NCBI GenBank assembly: GCA_963762315.1
Contig: CAVXKO010000004.1
Coordinates: forward strand, 186,001-250,000
Direction: 5' to 3'
DNA length: 64,000 nucleotides
DNA from: RPQJ01 sp963762315
GTDB lineage: Bacteria; Pseudomonadota; Gammaproteobacteria; Steroidobacterales; Steroidobacteraceae
Position numbers and translations under genes: made by a program. Positions 29,605-37,961 of this stretch are shown here, piece by piece. Every line of letters starts with the position of its first letter. Within the stretch, counting starts at the first letter, position 1. The notes under the pieces were generated by a model that saw only the letters and a program-made list of their open reading frames with translations, ran no database searches and was not told where the DNA came from.

Positions 29605-30215
29605 TCGTTGAAGTCCACGATGGCTTCGAGGTCGAACCGCGACATGAGGACGGAGCCATCGCCGCCCACCGCTCGCGCCGGTTGCGTGCAGAAGCCGCGG
29701 CCGGTGAGCAGGTATTGACCCTTGCCGGACGGCAGAGGTTCCTGCTTCACCTCGTCGAACACGCATTTGTCGTCGCCCTGCGTGGCGAAGAACTGCCCGG
29801 ATCCTTCGCGCACGACCGTCAGGTTCACCGGCACGTTGCGCGCGTTCTTGCCGGCGCCCAGGGGTCCTGCGCCGAACACGATCAACAGGGTTCCCTGGGC
29901 GGCATCGCTGCCCTTGTAGATGAGCCGGATGCCGTCGCCGGACGGGCGCAGTCCGCCGCGGCACTGGGGCGTGGCGCTCGACCAGTCGATGTCGGCGTCG
30001 ATGGCGCCCTGGAGCCGCGCGCGCAGCAGCCCGCGATCGGCGGGGACACAGAGCACGTTTTCCGTGGGCCCTGAAGCCGCGGGCGCGACTGCGGGCGGAT
30101 CCGCGCGGCTGCAGCCGCCTGCCGCCAGCAGGATCGCCAGCAGCGACCTGCCGGCCAGGCGGCGCAGGGCGTCAGTCCTCGGCGCGCGGGGCGCGCACGA
30201 GGAGCGACTTGGCAA
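29601..30215 (-). CDS. Putative lipoprotein of unknown function
   Basis: Up to 204 residues from TTG 30215, which overlaps the upstream gene by 44 bases. A better biological start may be the CTG near 30167, nine bases after GAGG, giving a clean signal peptide RRLAGRSLLAILLAAGGCS with an imperfect lipobox (AGGC). I recognise no domain. The mature part contains paired Cys (VLCVPAD, TPQCRGG, DDKCVFDE, GFCTQPA), likely disulphides in the periplasm. It is coupled to the DUF192 gene downstream. Confidence 0.65.
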   Translation of the reverse strand: MPSRSSCAPRAPRTDALRRLAGRSLLAILLAAGGCSRADPPAVAPAASGPTENVLCVPADRGLLRARLQGAIDADIDWSSATPQCRGGLRPSGDGIRLIYKGSDAAQGTLLIVFGAGPLGAGKNARNVPVNLTVVREGSGQFFATQGDDKCVFDEVKQEPLPSGKGQYLLTGRGFCTQPARAVGGDGSVLMSRFDLEAIVDFNE

Positions 30216-31080
30216 GTTGACCGTGCAGATAACCGATACCCCGCGCGAGATGCATCGTGACCGTGAGCAGCACTATCCCCAAGATCGAAATCAGAGGCAA
30301 CAGCGCAGGGTGTGGCGACTGTACATCGCCGTCGATCGTGATCACTCCGCCGAAGTGCAGCAGCACGGCGATCGGCGCGATGAACGTCGCCACCGACAGC
30401 ACCAGGCCGACCACCGCGAACGTGAAATAGAGGATGCCGAGCGGCAGCATCAGGAACAGGTACAGCAGCGTGCCCCAGGTGCGCGGGTCCTGCAGCATCT
30501 CGATGATCCGCTCGTACCAGGATCCGGCCGGCCCCGGATGCACCGGCCGTCGCGGCATCCGCGTGCCGAGCATCGATTCGACGATGCGCCCTTCGGCGAG
30601 CGCGATCACGCGCGAGGTCCCGACGAACAGCAGGAAGAACGGCACGCCGATGATCAGGATTGCGAGGCCCACCGACAGCGACGCGCCGACCGACGCGAAC
30701 GTGAAGTACGCGATGCCGGTGACCAGCGACAGCAGCATGTAGAGCAGGGCGAGGTAGGCGCGCGGATCGCGATAGACGCCGAAGAAACGCGCGATGGCGC
30801 CGCCCTGGACGGGTTTCGGCGACGGCGTGCGCAGCGCGGCCTGGACGCGCACCTCGTTCGCCCGGTAGGCATCCGCCACTTCGTCCGGCGCGCCGTAACT
30901 GCCGACGATGCGCTCGAGCACGGCGGCTTCCGCTTCGTCGGGATGCTGCGTCATTTCCGCGCGCAGGTGCTCCTCGGCGTCGTAGAGGGCATCCTGGACC
31001 AGCGCCGGGTCGGCGCCCTGGAGGGCTTCACGCAGTGCATCGAGGTACTGCGCCACGGTGCCCGGATTCGCGGCCGTCAT
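30172..31080 (-). CDS. HAAS-domain/sensor membrane protein paired with PadR
   Basis: 302 residues from ATG 31080, which overlaps the PadR stop (ATGA). Residues 1-85 are a HAAS-like helical domain (VAQYLDALREALQGADPALV, then EEHLRAEM). Residues 100-300 hold about eight hydrophobic segments in two repeated units (LALLYMLLSLVTGIAYFTFA and LLYLFLMLPLGILYFTFAVV), matching the 'putative sensor' family PF13796. PadR-coupled HAAS proteins are thought to be membrane sensors that work with the adjacent regulator; the signal is unknown. Confidence 0.82.
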   Translation of the reverse strand: MTAANPGTVAQYLDALREALQGADPALVQDALYDAEEHLRAEMTQHPDEAEAAVLERIVGSYGAPDEVADAYRANEVRVQAALRTPSPKPVQGGAIARFFGVYRDPRAYLALLYMLLSLVTGIAYFTFASVGASLSVGLAILIIGVPFFLLFVGTSRVIALAEGRIVESMLGTRMPRRPVHPGPAGSWYERIIEMLQDPRTWGTLLYLFLMLPLGILYFTFAVVGLVLSVATFIAPIAVLLHFGGVITIDGDVQSPHPALLPLISILGIVLLTVTMHLARGIGYLHGQLAKSLLVRAPRAED

Positions 31081-31490
31081 GACTGTTTCTCCCTGTTCTC
31101 GTTGCGGCGGACGATGGTGTCGACGAACTCGCGCGTCGAGGTCCACGTGGCGACCCAGGCGGCGAGCGTCTCGCGGCCCAAGGGTGTGATCCGGTAGTAA
31201 CGCCGCGGCGGCCCGGCGTAGGACGGTACGACGCGACTCGAGAGCAACCCCGCAGCGCTCATGTTGCGCAGGACAGGGTAGAGCGCTCCCTGCTTGAACG
31301 GCGTATTCAACTCGCCATCGGCGGTCAGTCGCTTGGCGATCTCGTAGCCGTAGAGATCCTCGGCTGCGTCCGCAAGGACGGACAGCAGCACCAGCGATGT
31401 GAGGCCGGCCGTCAGTTCTTTCTGGAACTTGCGGGCCAGTGCCTCGGCGGAAGCCTCGGCGGCGAGGGCCTCGTCATTCTCAATGACCAT
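31077..31490 (-). CDS. PadR family transcriptional regulator
   Basis: 137 residues. The PadR winged helix is clear: GYEIAKRLTADGELNTPFKQ, GALYPVLRNMSAAGLLSS and the wing RRYYRITPLGRETL. A 30-residue acidic N-terminal extension precedes it. PadR proteins are repressors released by ligands. It is translationally coupled to the membrane sensor. Nested AT-rich dyads in its promoter suggest autorepression. Confidence 0.92.
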   Translation of the reverse strand: MVIENDEALAAEASAEALARKFQKELTAGLTSLVLLSVLADAAEDLYGYEIAKRLTADGELNTPFKQGALYPVLRNMSAAGLLSSRVVPSYAGPPRRYYRITPLGRETLAAWVATWTSTREFVDTIVRRNENREKQS

Positions 31491-31521
31491 GGCTGGAGGT
31501 CCTGATGTTAGGTCGTGAGCT

Positions 31522-31561
31522 AGTATTAAGCATTAAATACTATTACGAAGTCAATAGTATT
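31522..31561. promoter_or_regulatory. Nested inverted repeats, candidate PadR operator
   Basis: AATACTAT (31536-31543) and ATAGTATT (31554-31561) form a perfect 8-base dyad with a 10-base spacer. AGTATT (31522-31527) and AATACT (31536-31541) form a second dyad sharing one arm. On the minus strand TTGACT (31554-31549), a near-consensus -35 box, falls between the arms. The tract is strikingly AT-rich and lies 30-70 bases upstream of the PadR start. Confidence 0.65.
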
Positions 31562-31699
31562 AGCGATGCAACTATAAGCAGGCCCGCGCTTAACCCATGG
31601 CACTGCCGGGGCCAGGAATGCCTGTCGGAAAGCCGGCGTGCTTCCTGCGATGAACCCTAGGTAACATCGGCATACGGACTTCCGCGGAGCACGAACTGG

Positions 31700-32981
31700 A
31701 TGTCGACCGATCCCAAAAGCCTTTTTGCACCGCGGCGCTTCCTGAGCCGGCTGACCCGCGGCACCGTCGCGATCATCATGGCCGGAGGACGCGGCGAGCG
31801 ACTCAGGGACCTCACCGTCGACCGCTGCAAGCCCGCGACGCCGTTCGGCGGGAAATTCCGCATCATCGACTTCGTGCTGTCGAACTGCCTCAACTCCGGC
31901 ATTCGCCAGATCTCGGTGCTCACGCAGTACAAGGCGCACTCGCTCATCCAGCACATCGGCAAGGGCTGGGGGTTCCTGCGCGGCGAGTTCGGCGAGTTCA
32001 TCGAGATCATCCCGGCGCAGCAGCGGCTCGGCCCCGAGTGGTACCAGGGCACCGCCGACGCGTTGTGGCAGAACATGGACCTCATTCGCTCGCACCGGCC
32101 GCTGCACGTGCTGGTGCTCGCGGGCGATCACATCTACAAGATGGACTACGGCCCGATGATCGGCTTCCACGTCGAGAAGGAGGCGGACATCACCGTGGGC
32201 GTCGTCGAGGTGCCGCTCGATCGCGCCCGCGAGTACGGCGTGATGACCATCGACGAATCCAACCGCGTGCTGCGTTTCAACGAAAAGCCGATGAATCCCG
32301 AGCCGATGCCGGGGCGCCCCGACATGGCGCTCGCGTCCATGGGCATCTACGTCTTCAACCCGCGCCTGCTCGAGCGCCTGTTGCGCGCCGACGCCGAGAA
32401 CCCGGATTCCGCGCACGACTTCGGCAAGAACATCATCCCGAGTGCGATCGAGAAGCTGCGCGTGTTCGCGTACCCGTTCGAGGACGTGCGCACCAAGGCG
32501 CAGAACTACTGGCGCGACGTCGGGACGGTGGATGCGTACTACGACGCCAACATGGAACTCGTGCGCGTGTCGCCCGAGCTCAACATCTACGACGAGCAGT
32601 GGCCGATCTGGACCTACCAGGAGCAGCTGCCGCCCGCGAAGTTCGTGTTCGACGACGTCGACCGCCGCGGCATCGCCGTCGACTCGATGGTCTCGGGCGG
32701 TTGCATCATCTCGGGCTCGCGGGTCGCCAACTCGTTGCTGTTCTCGAACGTGCGCGTGCACGACTACTCGTCCATCGACCGCTCGGTGATCCTGCCGCGG
32801 GTGCGGATCGGCGAGCGCTGCCTGATCCAGAAGGCGATCATCGACTCCGGGTCGGTGATCCCGGACGGCATGCAGATCGGCGTCGATCGCGAGGCCGACG
32901 CGCAGCGCTTCTACGTCATCGGAAGGCGGCGTGACCCTCGTCACGCCGGCGATGCTGCGTGCTGCGACGCGCGGCGGTTGA
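31700..32981 (+). CDS. glgC: Glucose-1-phosphate adenylyltransferase, frameshift near the 3' end
   Basis: About 426 residues after removing one G near 32931. This converts the tail from VIGRRRDPRH to VIEGGVTLVTPAMLRAATRG, matching the GlgC end. The N-terminus has the pyrophosphorylase loop IIMAGGRGERLRDLT and PFGGKFRIIDFVLSN. GTADALWQNMD and FNEKP are substrate-site segments, and a left-handed beta-helix forms the C-terminal domain. It makes ADP-glucose from glucose-1-phosphate and ATP, the committed glycogen step; allosteric effectors of the tetramer cannot be read here. glgA lies 0.6 kb away on the other strand. Confidence 0.95.
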
Positions 32982-33027
32982 TCGTATCCTCCGGCCTGTG
33001 CCGCAACGCTTTCGGGAGTCCCAACGG

Positions 33028-33510
33028 ATGGTTTCACCTTTCCTGCGCGCCGCATTCCTGGTCGTCGCCGCAACCCTGCTCGCGGGCTGCGCCACGATGG
33101 GCACGAAGCTCGAGTCTCCGACGGTCTCGGTGCTCAACGTGCAGGTGCTCTCCACCGACATGTTCGCGCAGAAGTTCAGGGTGCGAGTCAAGGTGGAGAA
33201 CCCGAACGACCTCGAACTGAAGGTGAAGGGCATCGAATACGAGATCCTGCTGATGGGCGACGGCTTCGCCGAGGGCAACAGCAGCGACCAGTTCCTGCTG
33301 CCCGCGAAGGGCGAGGCGGAATTCGACATGGTGGTGACGACGAACTTCGTGAGCAGCCTCGGCCGGCTGATCAGCCGCAAGGGCGGCGGCAAGCTCGAGG
33401 ACGTGGACTACGAGATCGTCGGCCAGATCTTCGTCGACAAGGGGATGATCAAGAAGATCCCCTTCAACCATAAGGGCGTGGTCGATTTCACGCGCGCCAA
33501 GCGCGACTGA
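33028..33510 (+). CDS. LEA14-like (WHy domain) lipoprotein
   Basis: 160 residues from ATG 33028. A lipoprotein signal (FLVVAATLLAGC) gives a lipidated Cys at about 21. The rest is a Water-stress/Hypersensitive response (WHy) LEA-2 fold: VSVLNVQVLSTDMFAQKFRV, RVKVENPNDLELKVKGIEYE. Bacterial WHy lipoproteins are linked to desiccation or stress tolerance. It follows glgC by 46 bases and may share its message, although no functional link is known. Repeat B begins at its stop codon. Confidence 0.85.
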   Translation: MVSPFLRAAFLVVAATLLAGCATMGTKLESPTVSVLNVQVLSTDMFAQKFRVRVKVENPNDLELKVKGIEYEILLMGDGFAEGNSSDQFLLPAKGEAEFDMVVTTNFVSSLGRLISRKGGGKLEDVDYEIVGQIFVDKGMIKKIPFNHKGVVDFTRAKRD

Positions 33511-33622
33511 AATAGGGGACATTCTCGGTTTTGGAAGAATTAGGGGACATTCTCCGTTTTCGGCACTCGCGAAAACGGAGAATGTCCCCTAATTCTTCCA
33601 AAACCGAGAATGTCCCCTATTT
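33510..33622. repeat. Long palindromic repeat B at a convergent gene junction
   Basis: Arms of 53 bases (33510-33562 and 33570-33622) are perfectly complementary around the loop GCACTCG. The inner arm and loop are identical to those of repeat A; the outer unit differs slightly (CTCGGTTTTGGAAG instead of CACGGTTTTCGAAA). It lies between the tails of the LEA14-like gene and glgA, and the glgA stop at 33625 is three bases from its end. Confidence 0.92.
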
Positions 33623-33624
33623 CC

Positions 33625-35086
33625 CTATTCTTCGGTGAGTCTGGTGTAGAGGTCCTCGTAGAGCGCGCCCTGCGTCGCCCACGAAAAATCCTCGCGCATC
33701 CCGTTCGAGCATCAGCCGGCGCCACACGCTCGGCCAGCCGAACCATTCCAGTGCCGTCGAGAGCGCCCAGCGCAAGCCGCCGGGATCGTAGTCGTTGAAC
33801 ACGATGCCGGTGCCCGTGCCCGACGCCGGGTCGAAGTGACGCACCGAGTCGGCGAGCCCGCCCGTGCGGCGCACGATCGGCACCGTTCCGTACTTCAGGC
33901 TGTACATCTGGTTCAGCCCGCAGGGCTCGTACAGCGACGGCATCAGGAACATGTCGGACGCCGCCTCGATGAAGTGCGCAAGTTCCTCGCTGTAGCCGCT
34001 GTAGTAGACGGCCTTGCCCGGGAACCACTCCTGCAGGCTGTGCATGAAATGCTCGTAATGAGGTTCGCCGCTGCCGAGCGCCACGAAGCGGACATCGCGC
34101 TCCTCGAGAAACTCGGGCAGGGTTTCCATCAGCAGGTCGATGCCTTTCTGGTGGGTCAGGCGCGTGACCATGCCGATGAGCGGCGTCGTCGACGCGGCCG
34201 GCATGCGCAGCAGGTCGAGCAGCGCTTCCTTGTTGCGCGCCTTGCCCGTCAGGTCGGCCGCATCGAAGCGATGCGGCAGGTAACCATCGGTCGCGGGATT
34301 CCACTCCTCGTAGTCGACGCCATTCAGGATGCCGGACACCGCGTCGCCTCGCGCGCGCAAATCCGCGTCGAGGCCATAGCCGCCTTCGGGCGTGCGGATC
34401 TCCCATGCGTACGTCGGGCTGACGGTCGTGATGGCGTCCGCGTAGAGGATGCCGTGGCGCATCGGATTCACGCGGCCTTGCGCGAGGTCGCCCTGGTGCA
34501 GTTGCTCGAGCGGCACGCCCGGGCCCACGTCTGCGGCCGAACCCGCCGAGAACGTGCCCTGGTACCCGATGTTGTGGATCGTGAACACGCTGCGTGTCTT
34601 GCCGAAGACACCCTGGTCCCACGCGTAGGCAGAGCGCAGCAGCAATGGCGCGAAGGCCGTGTGCCAGTCGTTGCAGTGCAGGATGTCCGGCGCGAAGCCG
34701 AGCCGCTGGCAGCAGTCGAAGGCCGCGCGCGTCAGCATCAGGTAGCGCACGTGTTCATCGGGCGCGTCGGAGTAGATTCGAGGCCGGTCGAAGATGGCCG
34801 GGCAATCGATCAGGTGGATCCAGAAGTCGGAGCCTGGCTCGCGCGCCGTATGGACGTCGTACTGGAACGTGCGCGAGCCGACCTGCACCGACATTCCCTG
34901 CAGGCCCTCGACCGGGCGGCGGTCGACGCCCTGCAACTCCATCTGCCCGTGCAGCGGCACGAAGACGCGCACATCGTGGCCGCGCCGCGCGAGGTAGCGG
35001 GAGAGCGCGGCCGAAACGTCACCGAGCCCGCCCGTCTTCGCGAACGGCGAGATCTCGGCGGTCAGGAAACACACCCGCAACGGCAT
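33625..35086 (-). CDS. glgA: Glycogen synthase, frameshift near the 3' end
   Basis: About 486 residues after removing one base (an A of GAA) near 33703, which restores MLDGMREDFSWATQGALYED and a TAG at 33625. The N-terminal ADP-glucose loop FAKTGGLGDV (KTGGL motif) is at about residue 16. NDWHTAFAPLLLRSAYA and the C-terminal EPCGLNQMYSLKYGT with the GT5 catalytic Glu are clear, as is RRTGGLADSV. It elongates alpha-1,4-glucan from ADP-glucose. As read without correction the last 35 residues are replaced by an Arg-rich tail. Confidence 0.95.
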
Positions 35087-35232
35087 GGCGCCAGTTTGCC
35101 ACAGGCCGCCGTCCGCTCCACCTGCATGCGCATGCCGTCGGCCGATTTAACAGTGCAGCACGGCCTGCGGCAGCGGCTAACATCAGCACGATCCGGGTGG
35201 CCGTGGCGCCACCGGTCCGTATCCTCGCAGCC

Positions 35233-36129
35233 ATGAATACCGAGACTGCCCAGGCCGAGTCCCGCGACTTTCGCCGCATCGCGCGCGCGATCGAATTCGT
35301 CGCGGATCACTTTCGAAACCAGCCCGCACTCGGCGAGATCGCCGCGGCCGCGGGCATGAGCGAGTACCACTTCGCGCGCGTGTTCCGGCAGTGGGCCGGG
35401 ATTTCGCCGAAGCAGCTCGTGCAGCGCCTGTCGCTGGAGGCGGCGAAGCACTCCCTCGCAGCGGACGCTTCGGTGCTGCAGGCGGCGCTCGATGCCGGCT
35501 TGTCGGGCCCCGGCCGACTGCACGACCTGTTCGTCTCGCTCGAGGCGGTGACGCCCGGTGAGTTCAAGTCGCGCGGCGCCGGCCTGACGATCCGCCACGG
35601 TCTCGCCGACACGCCTTTCGGACCGGCGCGAATCGCGACGACGTCGCGCGGCACGGCGTTTCTCGGATTCGCCGATGCGGCGGGCCGGGTCGCGGGCTGG
35701 CCGGAGTTTCGCGAAGCCTGGGGCGCGGCAACCTGGGTCGACGACGCCGCGTCGGCGCAGCAGGTGGCCCGGGCTGTGTGGGGCGTCGCGCCCAGGGGCG
35801 GACGGCGCCTGACGCTGTGGGTGCACGGATCGAACTTCCAGATCCAGGTGTGGCGCGCGCTGCTCGAACAGGGCACGAACGCCACGCTCAGCTACGAGGC
35901 ACTCGCCGCGGCGATCGGGCGCCCGAAAGCCGCGCGTGCCGTGGGCACGGCGGTGGGTTCGAATCCCGTCGCATGGCTGATCCCGTGCCACCACGTGCTG
36001 CGCAAGAACGGCGCGCTCGGCGGCTATCGCTGGGGCATCGAGCGCAAGCGCGCGATGCTGGCGTGGGAAGTGGCGCGCTCCGTCAGGAACGCTTGTCGTC
36101 GTCCGAGCCCTTCTCGCGCTTCGGCATGA
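35233..36129 (+). CDS. AraC-type regulator fused to O6-methylguanine-DNA methyltransferase (Ada-like)
   Basis: 298 residues from ATG 35233. Residues 10-110 are an AraC/XylS helix-turn-helix (GEIAAAAGMSEYHFARVFRQ, SPKQLVQRLSLEAAK). Residues 130-285 are the methyltransferase, with the active-site segment NPVAWLIPCHHVLRKNG containing the Cys acceptor, and GGYRWGIERKRAML. It removes methyl groups from O6-methylguanine and may activate repair genes. The N-terminal zinc/phosphotriester domain of true Ada (Cys38) is absent, so methylation-triggered activation would need another route. The last 47 bases overlap the convergent phaR. Confidence 0.92.
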   Translation: MNTETAQAESRDFRRIARAIEFVADHFRNQPALGEIAAAAGMSEYHFARVFRQWAGISPKQLVQRLSLEAAKHSLAADASVLQAALDAGLSGPGRLHDLFVSLEAVTPGEFKSRGAGLTIRHGLADTPFGPARIATTSRGTAFLGFADAAGRVAGWPEFREAWGAATWVDDAASAQQVARAVWGVAPRGGRRLTLWVHGSNFQIQVWRALLEQGTNATLSYEALAAAIGRPKAARAVGTAVGSNPVAWLIPCHHVLRKNGALGGYRWGIERKRAMLAWEVARSVRNACRRPSPSRASA

Positions 36130-36565
36130 GCGCGGAGAGGACGCTCTCCTGCATCTTGGCGAGCGTCTCGAGATTGGCCTTGGTCATGTCGGCGACGGTG
36201 GCGAGCGGCGTGCTGGCCACCATCTTCGAGATCTGCGCCTGCAGGTTCTCCTGCTGGTGCAGGAACGTCTCGATGCTCTTCTCGAGGAAGCTCGCAAGGA
36301 AACCCTGCATCGAGTTGCCGTAGAAGCGGATGATCGCTTCGAGCACCGGCGTCGAGAGGATCGGCCGCCCGAACTGCTCCTGCTCCGCGATGACCTGCAG
36401 CAGGATGTGCCGCGTGAGGTCGTGCCCCGTCTTGTCCTCGACGACACGGATCTTCTCGCCCTTGACGATCAGGTTCCGGATGTCGTCGAGCGTGATGTGA
36501 CGGCTCTGCGACGCGTCGTACAGGCGACGGTTCGCGTACTTCTTGATCAAGCGTTCCTGGCTCAT
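36083..36565 (-). CDS. phaR: Polyhydroxyalkanoate synthesis repressor
   Basis: 160 residues. The N-terminus ERLIKKYANRRLYDASQSRH is the invariant DNA-binding signature of PhaR, followed by the PHB accumulation regulatory domain (HILLQVIAEQEQFGRPILST) and a helical tail. PhaR binds both DNA and PHA granules, repressing phasin genes until polymer appears. phaP lies immediately upstream on the same strand, with a dyad overlapping its -35 box. The 3' end overlaps the Ada-like gene. Confidence 0.95.
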   Translation of the reverse strand: MSQERLIKKYANRRLYDASQSRHITLDDIRNLIVKGEKIRVVEDKTGHDLTRHILLQVIAEQEQFGRPILSTPVLEAIIRFYGNSMQGFLASFLEKSIETFLHQQENLQAQISKMVASTPLATVADMTKANLETLAKMQESVLSALMPKREKGSDDDKRS

Positions 36566-36613
36566 GGCGCGCAGTTTAACCCAGGCGTGCTGCGGTGCAC
36601 TAAACGCACTGCG

Positions 36614-36641
36614 AAAAAACCGCCCGGAATGCCGGGGCGGG
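36614..36641 (-). terminator. Rho-independent terminator of phaP
   Basis: On the minus strand CCGCCCCGG, a short CATT loop, and CCGGGCGG (one bulged C) are followed by TTTTTT. It lies about 66 bases downstream of the phaP stop and upstream of phaR, so phaR needs its own promoter within 36566-36613 or readthrough. Confidence 0.82.
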
Positions 36642-36706
36642 GGTCGCCAGCAAAGGAGAAAGGGCGGCCGCCCGTGGGGCGGCCGACCGTCCTCAGGGGA
36701 GTTGTC

Positions 36707-37055
36707 TCAGGCGACCTTGCGGGTCGCCGTGGCGGCTTCCTCGACGAGCCGGGACATGCGGGCCTGGGCGTCGGTGGCCATCTTGGCGAACGCCTGCTGG
36801 CGCTGGGTCTGCTTTTCCACGAACTTGCTGGCGATCTCGGACTGGCGCGCGACCAGTGTGCCGAGGTCCTTCGCCTTCACGGTCGCCTGCATCTGCTCGA
36901 TCGCGAGCTGCATGAAGTCGCCCGGCCAGCTCGTACTGGAAGCGGGCAAGGGATTCAAAATTGCCCACGACGGTCTCGTTCAGGCGGGTCGCCGGGGCGA
37001 ACGCGCGCTTGGCAAAGTCGGTGTAGGCGCTGAAGTCATCGAACTTGACGGCCAT
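36707..37055 (-). CDS. phaP: Phasin family protein, one frameshift
   Basis: About 115 residues after removing one G from a GGG run near 36927, which joins QYELAG to DFMQLAIEQM. It starts MAVKFDDFSAYTDFAKRAFA and shows the amphipathic helices of Phasin_2, with ESLARFQYELAG and ARQSEIASKFVEKQTQRQQ. Phasins coat PHA granules and control their size. Ends EEAATATRKVA. Its promoter overlaps a probable PhaR operator and a terminator follows. As read it looks truncated in either frame. Confidence 0.88.
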
Positions 37056-37362
37056 GGTGGATTCCTTCCGGGAGGTCTTGCGGGTCATGGGGCGGCAGTC
37101 TAGCGGGAGCGTTTTTGCAGTGCAATAAGAATTTGATCCCTACCGGTCGCGGACCGTCGATGGCGAGTCGCCTGCTTTTTTCACTGTCTGCCAGGCATGC
37201 GCCGCGCTTTCGGCGCGTGACATCAATCCGGATTATTGCGCTGCAGCATGCGTACGAGACCGGGCGGCGGGGCCGGTTCCCGCGCCACGCCCGGCGACGG
37301 TGGCCGTCGGTCGGACCGCGCCGATACACTGCCGGACCAATTCACACCGACGGCAGGCGGTC
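37056..37362. other. Divergent regulatory gap between phaP and the MaoC gene
   Basis: 307 bases without a convincing gene. Apart from the phaP promoter/operator and the TTGCGCTGCAGCA site at 37236-37248, I see no hairpin terminator or other structured element. Confidence 0.5.
37097..37125 (-). promoter_or_regulatory. phaP promoter with candidate PhaR operator
   Basis: On the minus strand TTGCAC (37125-37120) and TAGACT (37102-37097) are separated by 17 bases. The perfect dyad TTGCAGTGCAA (37115-37125) covers the -35. Known PhaR sites are TTGC/TGC-rich dyads, so PhaR repression is a natural reading. A related site, TTGCGCTGCAGCA, lies at 37236-37248 nearer to the divergent MaoC gene. Confidence 0.65.
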
Positions 37363-37830
37363 ATGTCACAACAAGAAGTCTTTGCTTCCCTGCAGGGGAA
37401 GATCGGAAAGGAAATTCACGTGAGCGAATGGTTCGACGTGACCCAGGAGCGCATCGATGCGTTTGCGCAGGCGACGGGCGACCATCAGTGGATCCACGTC
37501 GATCGTGACCGGGCCGCCCGCGAATCGCCCTGGAAGACGACGATCGCCCACGGCTACCTGACCCTGTCGCTGTACCCGTTGCTGCGTGGCCTGGTCGACG
37601 AAAAGAAGCCGCTCTTCCCGGGCATCAAGCAGGTCATCAACTATGGCCTCGACAAGCTGCGCTTCCCGAACGCAGTGAAATCCGGCAGCCGGGTGCGCGC
37701 GCGCTGCGTGCTCCTCAGGGTCGAGGAGGTGACCGGAGGACTGCAGATGGCCGAGCAGTACACGGTCGAGATCGACGGGCAGCCGAAGCCAGCCTGCGTT
37801 GCAGAAGCGATCATGCGGGCGTACTTCTGA
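37363..37830 (+). CDS. MaoC-like (R)-enoyl-CoA hydratase, possibly PhaJ-type
   Basis: 155 residues from ATG 37363. The hot-dog domain shows TQERIDAFAQATGDHQWIHVD with the hydratase-2 catalytic Asp and His (D..H), and IAHGYLTLSLYP with the conserved Gly. It belongs to the MaoC/NodN group. PhaJ members turn trans-2-enoyl-CoA from beta-oxidation into (R)-3-hydroxyacyl-CoA for PHA synthase. Position beside phaR and phaP supports that role, though NodN-type members can have other substrates. Confidence 0.85.
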   Translation: MSQQEVFASLQGKIGKEIHVSEWFDVTQERIDAFAQATGDHQWIHVDRDRAARESPWKTTIAHGYLTLSLYPLLRGLVDEKKPLFPGIKQVINYGLDKLRFPNAVKSGSRVRARCVLLRVEEVTGGLQMAEQYTVEIDGQPKPACVAEAIMRAYF

Positions 37831-37961
37831 GCAGAAAGGGCGAAGCTAGGCTATGGAAGCCTGTCAGCCTATAGCCTCATGCCTCTCCGGCATGAGCACG
37901 CCGCCGCCAGTTGGTTATATTCCGTGGCCTGCACCGAACGCCTGCGGGCGAAGGATCGACA

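Noticed and set aside
35950..35975. tRNA T-arm-like string GGTTCGAATCCC
   Set aside because: It lies inside the Ada-like coding sequence (VGSNPVAW), with no acceptor or anticodon stem around it.
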